Shown: one piece after another, positions 1-5,972 of the stretch | Position numbering within the stretch: position 1 is the stretch's first letter | How the letters are laid out: each line of letters begins with the position of its first letter | Source of the DNA: Flavobacteriales bacterium | Lineage (GTDB): Bacteria > Bacteroidota > Bacteroidia > Flavobacteriales_E > Vicingaceae | Length of the DNA stretch: 10,185 bases | Direction: 5' to 3' | Assembly: GCA_002402165.1 (NCBI GenBank) | Contig: NVVI01000033.1 | Span: 17,469 to 27,653 of the forward strand | Position numbers and translations under genes: made by a program | The notes under the pieces: model-generated | Told to the model about the DNA's origin: nothing | What the model saw: the letters and a program-made list of their open reading frames with translations, nothing else | Databases searched by the model: none

Positions 1-1333
1 TAGATGATTTATTAGAAATATTATCCAAGTCTTTTTGAGATAAAATTCCGTTTTTCGATTTCCTAACCTGCTGGACGGTGTAAAAGACGACACTCTCTAC
101 AATAATTACAGCTCCATCCACAATAATTCCAAAATCAATAGCTCCTAAACTCATTAGGTTAGACCATACACCGAAAATGTTCATCATGATGTAGGCAAAC
201 AGTAATGATAAAGGTATTGTAGAGGCTACAATTAACCCTCCTCTAAAATTCCCTAAAAAGAGTACCAACACAAAAATTACTATTAACCCACCTTCTAATA
301 GGTTACCTCTTACAGTGCTTGTAGTTCTTTCAATTAAAGTAGCTCTATCAATAAAGGGTTGAATAGAAATTCCTTCGGGCAATGATTTTTCAATTTCTAC
401 AATTCTATCTTTTACTCTAGCTATTACTTCATTAGAGTTTCCTCCTTTTAGCATTAAAATCATACCTCCAACAGCATCACCTTTTCCATTTTTAGTAAAC
501 GAACCAAAACGAACAGCATGTCCGATACGAACCTCTGCTACATCTTTAATCAAAATAGGAACTCCATTTTCTGTTCTTACAACAATCTTATTAAGATCAT
601 CAATAGAACGAGCCAACCCTTCGCCTCGAATAAAATTAGCTTTATGGTTTTTTACAATGTAAGCTCCACCCGTATTTTCATTATTGACTTCTAAAGCAGT
701 AAAAATTTCAGAAATGGTAATTCCCATACTTTTTAATCGGTCAGGATCAACAGCTACTTCATATTGTTTTACTCGTCCACCAAAACTGTTTACCTCAACA
801 ACGCCTTGCAGCATTGCCATTTGTCTTTTTACTATCCAATCTTGGTAGGTTCTTAAATCGGTATCGGTGTATTTATCTGTAAATTTATCATCTACTTCTA
901 GTGTATATTGATAAATTTCTCCTAATCCTGTGGATATTGGTCCCATAAAAGGTTCTCCAAATTTTTGTGGGATTGCTCCTTTTACAGCTCCTAATTTTTC
1001 AGAAACCAATTGCCTCGGCAAGTAAGTCCCCATATCGTCTTCAAAAACAATGGTTACTACTGATAATCCAAAACGAGAAATAGAACGGATTTCAATAACC
1101 CCTGGCAAATTAGCCATAGCCAATTCTACTGGATAGGTTACAAATTGCTCAATATCTTCTGTTCCTAAATTTGGTGAAGTGGTAATTACTTGTACCTGAT
1201 TGTTAGTGATGTCAGGTACGGCATCAATTGGAACTTTTTGCATGGAAAAAATCCCAACGGCAACCCAAGCAATCATCATTATGCCTATAATGAGCTTGTT
1301 TTTAATTGAGAATGCTATTATTTTATTAATCAT
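1..1333 (-). CDS. CzcA/CusA-family heavy-metal efflux RND transporter, inner-membrane pump subunit (N-terminal part, truncated by window edge)
   Basis: This is the proton-driven pump of a tripartite RND complex that moves heavy-metal cations from periplasm or cytoplasm out through a TolC-like channel. Seen: ATG at 1333 and 444 uninterrupted codons to the window edge, roughly the first 40% of a family about 1,050 residues long. TM1 lies near residues 10-30 and is followed by a PxDAxPDIT stretch typical of the family. A large periplasmic porter region spans about 31-345. TM2-TM4 lie near 346-361, 366-386 and 392-413. TM4 carries DFGIIVDGAVIIVES, with D400, D406 and E413 at the spacing of the proton-relay residues of CzcA (D402, D408, E415). 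The DFGx3DGAx3VE pattern is that of the Zn/Co/Cd/Ni branch (HME1/HME2) rather than the Cu/Ag branch. The usual final Asn is Ser here. No TAnnTTTG box lies just upstream, so it may be read from the His-rich gene's promoter 242 bases away. Partner adaptor and channel genes would lie to the left. Confidence 0.95.
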   Translation of the reverse strand, partial: MINKIIAFSIKNKLIIGIMMIAWVAVGIFSMQKVPIDAVPDITNNQVQVITTSPNLGTEDIEQFVTYPVELAMANLPGVIEIRSISRFGLSVVTIVFEDDMGTYLPRQLVSEKLGAVKGAIPQKFGEPFMGPISTGLGEIYQYTLEVDDKFTDKYTDTDLRTYQDWIVKRQMAMLQGVVEVNSFGGRVKQYEVAVDPDRLKSMGITISEIFTALEVNNENTGGAYIVKNHKANFIRGEGLARSIDDLNKIVVRTENGVPILIKDVAEVRIGHAVRFGSFTKNGKGDAVGGMILMLKGGNSNEVIARVKDRIVEIEKSLPEGISIQPFIDRATLIERTTSTVRGNLLEGGLIVIFVLVLFLGNFRGGLIVASTIPLSLLFAYIMMNIFGVWSNLMSLGAIDFGIIVDGAVIIVESVVFYTVQQVRKSKNGILSQKDLDNISNKSS

Positions 1334-1409
1334 AATTATTTAGTTATTTTTAAATAAAATTTTTGTTTTGGGCGTTTTAACAGGCTAACTGCTGTATCTT
1401 TTTTTACAA

Positions 1410-1452
1410 CTTTTCAAAAATCATATAACTAATTAATGAAACTTTTGAAAAG
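1410..1452. repeat. Spaced 10-bp inverted repeat between the His-rich gene and the RND pump gene
   Basis: CTTTTCAAAA at 1410-1419 and its exact reverse complement TTTTGAAAAG at 1443-1452 are separated by 23 bases. They sit in the 242-base gap (1334-1575) between two minus-strand genes. The gap holds no other gene or clear promoter. The pair could be a weak hairpin or a protein site, but an AT-rich spacer yields such repeats by chance fairly easily. Confidence 0.3.
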
Positions 1453-1575
1453 GTTTTAGAAAAAAAGGATGACGCTATTATCCCTAACGCAAAAGAGCAG
1501 AAAAGTTAAAAGTGAGCAAGTTGAAAGTGAGAAAATAACCCCTAACAACTATTTACTAATAACTAAAACTGATTA

Positions 1576-2040
1576 CTAAACTATTGGAGGTCCTCTATGA
1601 GGGGAATCTTCAAGGGGAGGAGATAGATAATTTATCTCTAAATCTGTTGAAGAATATGCAATTGATTCATTTTGAACTGTTGGCTGAAAAACAGCAAACA
1701 ATACTATTGCAGTTTGTATTTTGTTGATTTTCTTTAACGAAAAATTATTTGAACTAAACGTGAAACAATGTTCAATAGAACATTCAGTATCTGAATCATC
1801 TGTTTCATTTACTAAACAAACTAAATAATCATAAACTCCCTCATCAAAATGATTGTTGTGAGTAACGTGACTGTGTTTAGTCAGTTGTTTTTCTCCTTCA
1901 GAATGTTGGTGATGCTCATGGGAAGGAGCATGAGCCTCGTGTGGAATAATTTCGCCACAATGAGGTACTAAATTATGTGCAAATCCAAATGAATAGGTAA
2001 GTAATAATAAAAGCGATATTAGTATTTTGCTCAATTGCAT
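1576..2040 (-). CDS. Small exported His-rich protein, putative metal-binding companion of the RND pump
   Basis: I recognise no named family. The proposed 154-residue product starts at the ATG at 2040. It has a signal peptide (about residues 1-21, hydrophobic core LLLLLTYSFGF) and then a region with 12 histidines between residues 22 and 64, including an HEHHQH run at 41-46. Four cysteines follow (C28, C75, C87, C92). A short hydrophobic stretch lies near 109-122, and the C-terminus is proline-rich (PPLEDSPHRGPP). An in-frame ATG at 2109 would add 23 polar residues before the signal peptide. That start also lies upstream of a near-perfect -7 box at 2047-2054, so 2040 is preferred. Small His-rich proteins with this kind of Pro/Arg tail commonly precede CzcA-type pumps in Bacteroidota. 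A role in periplasmic metal binding or sensing is inferred from composition and position, not shown. Confidence 0.8.
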   Translation of the reverse strand: MQLSKILISLLLLLTYSFGFAHNLVPHCGEIIPHEAHAPSHEHHQHSEGEKQLTKHSHVTHNNHFDEGVYDYLVCLVNETDDSDTECSIEHCFTFSSNNFSLKKINKIQTAIVLFAVFQPTVQNESIAYSSTDLEINYLSPPLEDSPHRGPPIV

Positions 2041-2046
2041 CGGGTG

Positions 2047-2054
2047 CAAATATA
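2047..2054 (-). promoter_or_regulatory. -7 box for the His-rich gene
   Basis: On the minus strand the bases read TATATTTG, matching the Bacteroidota -7 consensus TAnnTTTG. The box ends only 6 bases before the ATG at 2040. Transcription would therefore start about 3 bases before the start codon, giving a nearly leaderless message. No clear TTG -33 element is present at the usual distance, which might mean that an activator is needed. Confidence 0.55.
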
Positions 2055-2217
2055 CAACATTTAATGAAGTGTTTTCTTGGCGTTGGCTCTTTTTTCGTAT
2101 GGAATACAACGTGGTCCTTGAAAACGTTTAAATGTTTTTTAGAACATATTGTTAAATGAAGTTATCATTTTTTAAGGAGAAAGTCAAGGGCTTAGATTTA
2201 GATTTAACGAATAATCT

Positions 2218-2225
2218 TATTTTTG
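2218..2225 (+). promoter_or_regulatory. -7 box for lhgO
   Basis: TATTTTTG matches TAnnTTTG. The predicted transcription start is near 2229, which leaves about 18 bases before the TTG codon proposed as the lhgO start at 2247. It also places the alternative TTG at 2223 upstream of the transcript. I see no good -33 element. Confidence 0.5.
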
Positions 2226-2246
2226 TGTTTTAAAATAAGTTGTCTT

Positions 2247-3476
2247 TTGCAAAACACAAAAATATACGACATTACCATAGTTGGAGGAGGAATTGTAGGA
2301 GTTGCTACAGCTTATAAAATACAGATAAAACACCCAAGCCTTAAAATTCTTATTATAGAAAAAGAGCAAAAATTAGCAGCTCACCAAACGGGTAATAATT
2401 CGGGAGTAATTCATTCAGGCTTATATTACAAGCCAGGCTCAGCTAAAGCTAAAACTTGTGTAGATGGACGAAAACAGCTCGTACAATTCGCAAAAGAATA
2501 CAGTATTAAACATGATGTTTGTGGTAAAGTGGTAGTGGCTGTAGAGGAAAAGGAATTGCCTTTTATGGATAAGATTTTTCAAAATGGATTGGATAACAAC
2601 ACTGAAGGAATTGAAAAAATCACTGCAGATCAAGTTAAAGAAATTGAACCTTATGTAAAAAGTATAGGGGGCATTTGGGTTCCTTGTACTGGTATAATTG
2701 ATTATAAATCAGTAACTAATAAATTAGCTGAATTAGTAATTCAAAAACAACCTGAAAGTAAAATTGTTCTAGGTGAGGAAGTATTGGAATACGAACAAGG
2801 ACAAGAAAATACTGAAGTTATTACTTCAAAAAACAAGTACATTACCAAGTATATGGTTTTTTGTGGAGGGTTACAAGCAGATAGATTAGCCAAGAAAGAC
2901 AATGTTGAACTAAAAGAAAAAATAGTTAGTTTTAGAGGTGATTATTATGATTTAACAGAGCAGGCTAAACATAAGGTAAAAAATTTAGTTTATCCTGTTC
3001 CTAACCCTGATTTTCCATTTTTGGGAGTTCATTTTACACGCATGATTGATGGAGGGATTGAATGTGGACCAAATGCTGTATTTACTTTTAAAAGAGAAGG
3101 GTATCGTAAAACAGACTTTAACATAAAAGATACGGTTGATGCTCTAACTTATAAAGGCACTTGGAAATTGTTTTTTAATAACTTTGGCTTTGCTGCTAAT
3201 GAGTACCGAAGAGCATTTTCTAAAAAGCTATTCTTAAAAACCTTGCAGCGATTAATTCCAGACTTAACAATGGATGATATTAAGCCTGGTGGGGTAGGAG
3301 TAAGGGCAATGCTTTTAAGTGAAAATGGAGATACTAGGGATGATTTTAGAATTGAGTATAAAGACAAAAGTATTCATGTGTTAAATGCACCTTCTCCAGC
3401 AGCAACAGCTTGTTTGGCTATAGGGGATGCCATTTGTGATATGGCAGAAAAACAATTTAATTTAGCGAAACTATGA
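2247..3476 (+). CDS. lhgO: L-2-hydroxyglutarate oxidase (FAD-dependent, DAO superfamily)
   Basis: LhgO oxidises L-2-hydroxyglutarate to 2-oxoglutarate using FAD and passes electrons to the membrane quinone pool. It acts as a metabolite-repair enzyme and, in some bacteria, in glutarate or lysine breakdown. Numbered from the start used here (409 residues; E. coli LhgO is about 420), the protein has an FAD-binding Rossmann motif (VGGGIVG, about 12-18), the acidic residue ending strand 2 (E38), the family stretch HQTGNNSGVIHSGLYY (46-61) and a C-terminal APSPAATACLAIG flavin-binding segment. No ATG precedes the Rossmann motif in frame. The TTG at 2247 gives MQNTKIYDITIVGGG, the usual length before this motif. 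A TTG at 2223 would add eight residues but overlaps the -7 box. The gene is divergent from the metal locus and convergent with the unknown gene at 3553-4092. Neighbours suggest no pathway link. Confidence 0.92.
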   Translation: MQNTKIYDITIVGGGIVGVATAYKIQIKHPSLKILIIEKEQKLAAHQTGNNSGVIHSGLYYKPGSAKAKTCVDGRKQLVQFAKEYSIKHDVCGKVVVAVEEKELPFMDKIFQNGLDNNTEGIEKITADQVKEIEPYVKSIGGIWVPCTGIIDYKSVTNKLAELVIQKQPESKIVLGEEVLEYEQGQENTEVITSKNKYITKYMVFCGGLQADRLAKKDNVELKEKIVSFRGDYYDLTEQAKHKVKNLVYPVPNPDFPFLGVHFTRMIDGGIECGPNAVFTFKREGYRKTDFNIKDTVDALTYKGTWKLFFNNFGFAANEYRRAFSKKLFLKTLQRLIPDLTMDDIKPGGVGVRAMLLSENGDTRDDFRIEYKDKSIHVLNAPSPAATACLAIGDAICDMAEKQFNLAKL

Positions 3477-3525
3477 TTTAGGTAAGTTGCTGAAGGAAAT
3501 GAAAGCTAAATCATTAGTTGAACTT

Positions 3526-3545
3526 ATTCCACTGAAGAGCGGAAT
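3526..3545 (-). terminator. Possible weak hairpin after the 3553-4092 gene
   Basis: ATTCC at 3526-3530 pairs with GGAAT at 3541-3545. In the minus-strand RNA the inner bases continue to an 8-bp stem with one G-U pair and a four-base loop; in plus-strand RNA the same position is an A-C mismatch. It begins 7 bases past the minus-strand stop codon. No T-run follows on either strand, so classic intrinsic termination is doubtful. Confidence 0.3.
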
Positions 3546-3552
3546 CTATTCC

Positions 3553-4092
3553 TTAAGAAATTTGATATTTCTGATTAAAAGAGTCCCAATTCCAAAGGAA
3601 ATTGTCCATTGCTTCATCTAGTCTTTTCAAAAACATTGGGTTCGGACTATTCATGTTTTTAAAATACTCATCTTGAAAACCATTAAGGTTATACTTTCTA
3701 AAAATACCTTTTGACATTGCATAAAGCATGTTTTTAGAAGGATGATTAACCTTTATAAGAAAGTTCTGGTAATCTTTAATTACGTTTTCTAGTTTTTCTT
3801 GGTCAACATCAAACACTCTACTTAACTTAGAAATTATAAGGTTTGTAATCCTATCATCTTTAGAGTTGTTTAAATGTTGAGGGATGTAAGAAATATTTGC
3901 TGCAAAAACGATTAAAGTAAAACAATCAATATCTGTTTCTGCAATGTTTGGTGATGTAGTAAACTCAGGAGCATCATTAATAACCCCAACTATTTCAGGA
4001 AACCCTTGGTCAATAGTGTCTAAAATGGAATTAACAAAAATGTTAGCGACAATATTTTCTTGAATTTTCTTTTTCCCAAATATCTTAAACAT
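3553..4092 (-). CDS. Conserved-looking hypothetical cytoplasmic protein, function unknown
   Basis: I do not recognise this 179-residue protein. It starts with a basic MFKIFGKKK segment and has no signal peptide or membrane span. It looks mostly helical, with alternating hydrophobic and charged stretches at about 52-71, 80-116 and 150-175. The only cysteine is C57. The C-terminal third is aromatic-rich (FLWNWDSFNQKY, about 165-176). No catalytic motif stands out. Codon use resembles the neighbouring genes, which argues against recent transfer. A TAGTTTTG -7 box at 4115-4122 predicts a leader of about 19 bases, supporting the ATG at 4092. It stands alone: its 3' end faces lhgO, and the terminator at 4182-4216 separates it from the cluster to the right. 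Confidence 0.8.
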   Translation of the reverse strand: MFKIFGKKKIQENIVANIFVNSILDTIDQGFPEIVGVINDAPEFTTSPNIAETDIDCFTLIVFAANISYIPQHLNNSKDDRITNLIISKLSRVFDVDQEKLENVIKDYQNFLIKVNHPSKNMLYAMSKGIFRKYNLNGFQDEYFKNMNSPNPMFLKRLDEAMDNFLWNWDSFNQKYQIS

Positions 4093-4114
4093 AGATAATA
4101 CCTATTGGTTTGTA

Positions 4115-4122
4115 CAAAACTA
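4115..4122 (-). promoter_or_regulatory. -7 box for the 3553-4092 gene
   Basis: The minus strand reads TAGTTTTG, matching TAnnTTTG. The predicted transcription start near 4111 leaves about 19 bases to the ATG at 4092. There is no clear -33 TTG at about 20 bases upstream. Confidence 0.45.
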
Positions 4123-4151
4123 TAAGTTAGATAGTCTGATTTTAAGTGTTG

Positions 4152-4180
4152 ATTAACACCTTATTAACAAAGTTATTAAC
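4152..4180. repeat. Three ATTAAC direct repeats at about 11-12 bp spacing
   Basis: ATTAAC occurs at 4152-4157, 4163-4168 and 4175-4180, a start-to-start spacing of 11 and 12 bases, close to one helical turn. The set lies about 40-70 bases upstream of the predicted transcription start of the minus-strand gene 3553-4092 and just beside the terminator at 4182-4216. It could be an operator, but the AT-rich context makes chance plausible. Confidence 0.35.
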
Positions 4181-4181
4181 T

Positions 4182-4216
4182 AAAAAAGCCCCTAATGTTA
4201 AATTAGAGGCTTTTTT
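4182..4216 (-). terminator. Intrinsic terminator of the minus-strand cluster ending at 4232
   Basis: The arms are 4182-4196 and 4202-4216, with a five-base loop. Six A-T pairs flank GCC/GGC and CTAAT/ATTAG. The single plus-strand mismatch (C4191 opposite A4207) becomes a G-U pair in minus-strand RNA. The hairpin is therefore fully paired, and followed by six U, only when transcribed leftwards. It sits 16 bases past the stop codon at 4232. It may also work in the other direction, though less well. Confidence 0.85.
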
Positions 4217-4231
4217 AAATGTTTACGTTTC

Positions 4232-4678
4232 TTATTTTTTGAATAAATATCTTGTAATAAATATTCCTTGTTTATCATCTTTAGAACCTTTGCTTTCAAC
4301 ACCTGCAGCAACAGAAAATAATTCCCACCCATCTTTAGACATGCCATTAAGCATAGATGTAATTAATGCATCATTAGAAGCAATGTTTTGGAAGTTTAAT
4401 CCTACACCACTGTAAAAGTTGAGTAACTTAGTTTCTCTAAAGGCATCAATTTTAGCTTCACCTCTTTTTATTTTACCTTGTTTGCTATCTTTCCCTCCTG
4501 TTCTTTCTGTTGTAAATTGCTCATAATTAACATCTGCTGTGGCTTCTATAATTCTAGAACGACCAATTCCCATTGGAACAATAGATTCTACAACAGTTAC
4601 TACTTTGTACTGTATTTGTGCGTTTAATTCACTTAAACTAAATACTGCAAGTACAACTACTAAAATAATTTTTTTCAT
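4232..4678 (-). CDS. Small exported protein of unknown function with a GWEL motif
   Basis: This 148-residue protein has a clear signal peptide (MKKIILVVVLAVFSLSELNA, cleavage near 20). The mature part begins with a beta-type segment (QIQYKVVTVVESIVPMGIGRS, split near 30) and continues through a polar, Lys-rich stretch (59-75). It ends with a more conserved-looking C-terminal half: LNFYSGVGLNF (86-96), SNDALITSMLNGM (101-113), DGWELFSVAAGVES (116-129) and ITRYLF (141-146). The GWEL-to-RY layout resembles small DUF4177-like folds, but that is only a motif-level resemblance. No cysteines are present. It would act in the periplasm or outer envelope. A weak -7-like TAACTTTC at 4707-4714 could give it its own start about 25 bases upstream; otherwise it is read through from the aminotransferase 53 bases away. 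A strong terminator follows it. Confidence 0.82.
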   Translation of the reverse strand: MKKIILVVVLAVFSLSELNAQIQYKVVTVVESIVPMGIGRSRIIEATADVNYEQFTTERTGGKDSKQGKIKRGEAKIDAFRETKLLNFYSGVGLNFQNIASNDALITSMLNGMSKDGWELFSVAAGVESKGSKDDKQGIFITRYLFKK

Positions 4679-4731
4679 AATTTTTTGTTTTTTGATTAAT
4701 AAAGTGGAAAGTTATCAATTTCCGTTCCAAT

Positions 4732-5928
4732 TTAAGCTTTTTCAGGATAAACCATTAATGCTTGAGCTAAACATTCAATGGCATTTTGCAAGGCCTCATT
4801 ATTCAGTACATATGCAATTCTTACTTCTCTTTCACCTAATCCTTTGGTAGCATAAAAACCGGCAGCAGGAGCAATCATCACTGTTTGGTTGTTGTACTCA
4901 AAATCTTCCAATAACCATTGGCAAAATCTTTCGGCATTTTTCACAGGTAATTCTACAACTGTATAGAAGGCTCCTCCAGGGTTAGGACATTTAACACCTT
5001 CAATTTTATTTAACCCTTCAACCAAAACATTTCTTCTGCCAACATATTCTGTAATTACTTCATCAAAATAACTTTGTGGAGTAGCTAAAGCAGCCTCTCC
5101 GGCAATTTGTCCTAATGTTGGTGGACTCAATCTTGCTTGTGCATATTTCAATGCTGTATTTACAAGCTCCTTATTTTTAGAAATAAAAGCACCAATTCTT
5201 GCTCCACACATGCTGTATCTCTTAGATACGGAATCGATAACAATAGTGTTCTCATCAATTCCCTCTAAACTAAAAACAGAATGATGTGTTTTTCCATCGT
5301 AGCAAAATTCTCTATAAACTTCATCAGCAATTAGATATAAATCATGCTTTTTAACCATGTCTTTTAAGCTTTCTAATTCTTCTTTAGAATACAAGTAACC
5401 TGTTGGGTTGCCAGGATTGCAAATTAAAATGGCTTTTGTTTTATCAGTAATTAGTTTTTCAAACTCTGTAATTGGAGGTAAAGCAAAACTTTCATCAATG
5501 CTCGAAGTCACCGGTACTACATTTACTCCAGCTGTTTTGGCAAAACTATTATAATTAGCATAAAATGGTTCAGGAATAATAACTTCATCACCTTCGTTTA
5601 AACATGAATTAAAAGCAAATAGCAAAGCTTCAGAACCTCCAGTAGTCACTAAAATATCTTCAAAAGAAACATTCAGATTAAGGTTGTTGTAATAATCAGC
5701 TAAACCTTTTCGGTAGCTTTCTATTCCTGCTGAATGACTGTATTCAATTACATTTAAATCAATATTCTTAATTGCATCAATAGCAACTTGTGGTGTTTCA
5801 ATATCTGGCTGACCAATATTTAAATGATAAACTGTTCTTCCTTTCTTTTTTGCTGCTTCAGCATAAGGCACCAATTTACGGATTGGCGATTCAGGCATTT
5901 CTATTCCTCTGTTTGATAAGTTAGGCAT
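4732..5928 (-). CDS. Class I/II pyridoxal-phosphate-dependent aminotransferase (aspartate aminotransferase-like)
   Basis: This fold-type I aminotransferase moves an amino group between an amino acid and a 2-oxo acid in the cytoplasm. It is full length at 398 residues. Motifs in order: HLNIGQPDIETP (35-46, substrate-side loop), TTGGSEALLFA (95-105, PLP phosphate contact), NPGNPTG (171-177, with N171 contacting the cofactor), ADEVYREF (201-208; D202 binds the pyridine nitrogen and Y205 the ring hydroxyl), SVSKRYSMCGARIG (233-246; K236 forms the Schiff base, R244 contacts phosphate) and VRIAYV (369-374; R370 binds the substrate carboxylate). All key residues are present, so it should be active. 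The amino-acid substrate cannot be set from motifs; aspartate aminotransferase-like is the likeliest class. It lies 44 bases past the second DUF1573 gene. A one-mismatch -7 box at 5949-5956 may also drive it. Confidence 0.93.
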   Translation of the reverse strand: MPNLSNRGIEMPESPIRKLVPYAEAAKKKGRTVYHLNIGQPDIETPQVAIDAIKNIDLNVIEYSHSAGIESYRKGLADYYNNLNLNVSFEDILVTTGGSEALLFAFNSCLNEGDEVIIPEPFYANYNSFAKTAGVNVVPVTSSIDESFALPPITEFEKLITDKTKAILICNPGNPTGYLYSKEELESLKDMVKKHDLYLIADEVYREFCYDGKTHHSVFSLEGIDENTIVIDSVSKRYSMCGARIGAFISKNKELVNTALKYAQARLSPPTLGQIAGEAALATPQSYFDEVITEYVGRRNVLVEGLNKIEGVKCPNPGGAFYTVVELPVKNAERFCQWLLEDFEYNNQTVMIAPAAGFYATKGLGEREVRIAYVLNNEALQNAIECLAQALMVYPEKA

Positions 5929-5948
5929 AACTAAAATTTTGTTTTGGA

Positions 5949-5956
5949 CGAAATTA
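5949..5956 (-). promoter_or_regulatory. Weak -7 box for the aminotransferase gene
   Basis: The minus strand reads TAATTTCG, one mismatch from TAnnTTTG. The implied leader of about 17 bases to the ATG at 5928 fits the other promoters in this window. No -33 element is visible. Read-through from the DUF1573 genes is an alternative. Confidence 0.35.
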
Positions 5957-5972
5957 AGAAAGAAGTAGTGAA

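Noticed and set aside
2041-2109. N-terminal extension of the His-rich protein from the ATG at 2109
   Set aside because: It places 23 polar residues before the signal peptide and spans a strong -7 box, so the ATG at 2040 is more likely.
2439-2633. Minus-strand open frames within lhgO (also 3149-3367)
   Set aside because: Both are antisense to strongly supported lhgO coding sequence and have no motifs.
4146-4415. Plus-strand open frame of 89 codons
   Set aside because: It runs through the terminator at 4182-4216 and antisense to the signal-peptide gene; no protein features.
4706-4723. GGAAA/TTTCC hairpin after the aminotransferase gene as a terminator
   Set aside because: The stem is only 5 bp, the loop is 8 bases and no U-run follows directly on the minus strand.
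4539-4850. Plus-strand open frame of 103 codons across 4539-4850
   Set aside because: It lies antisense to the exported-protein gene and the aminotransferase 3' end, has no recognisable product, and those two genes explain the region.
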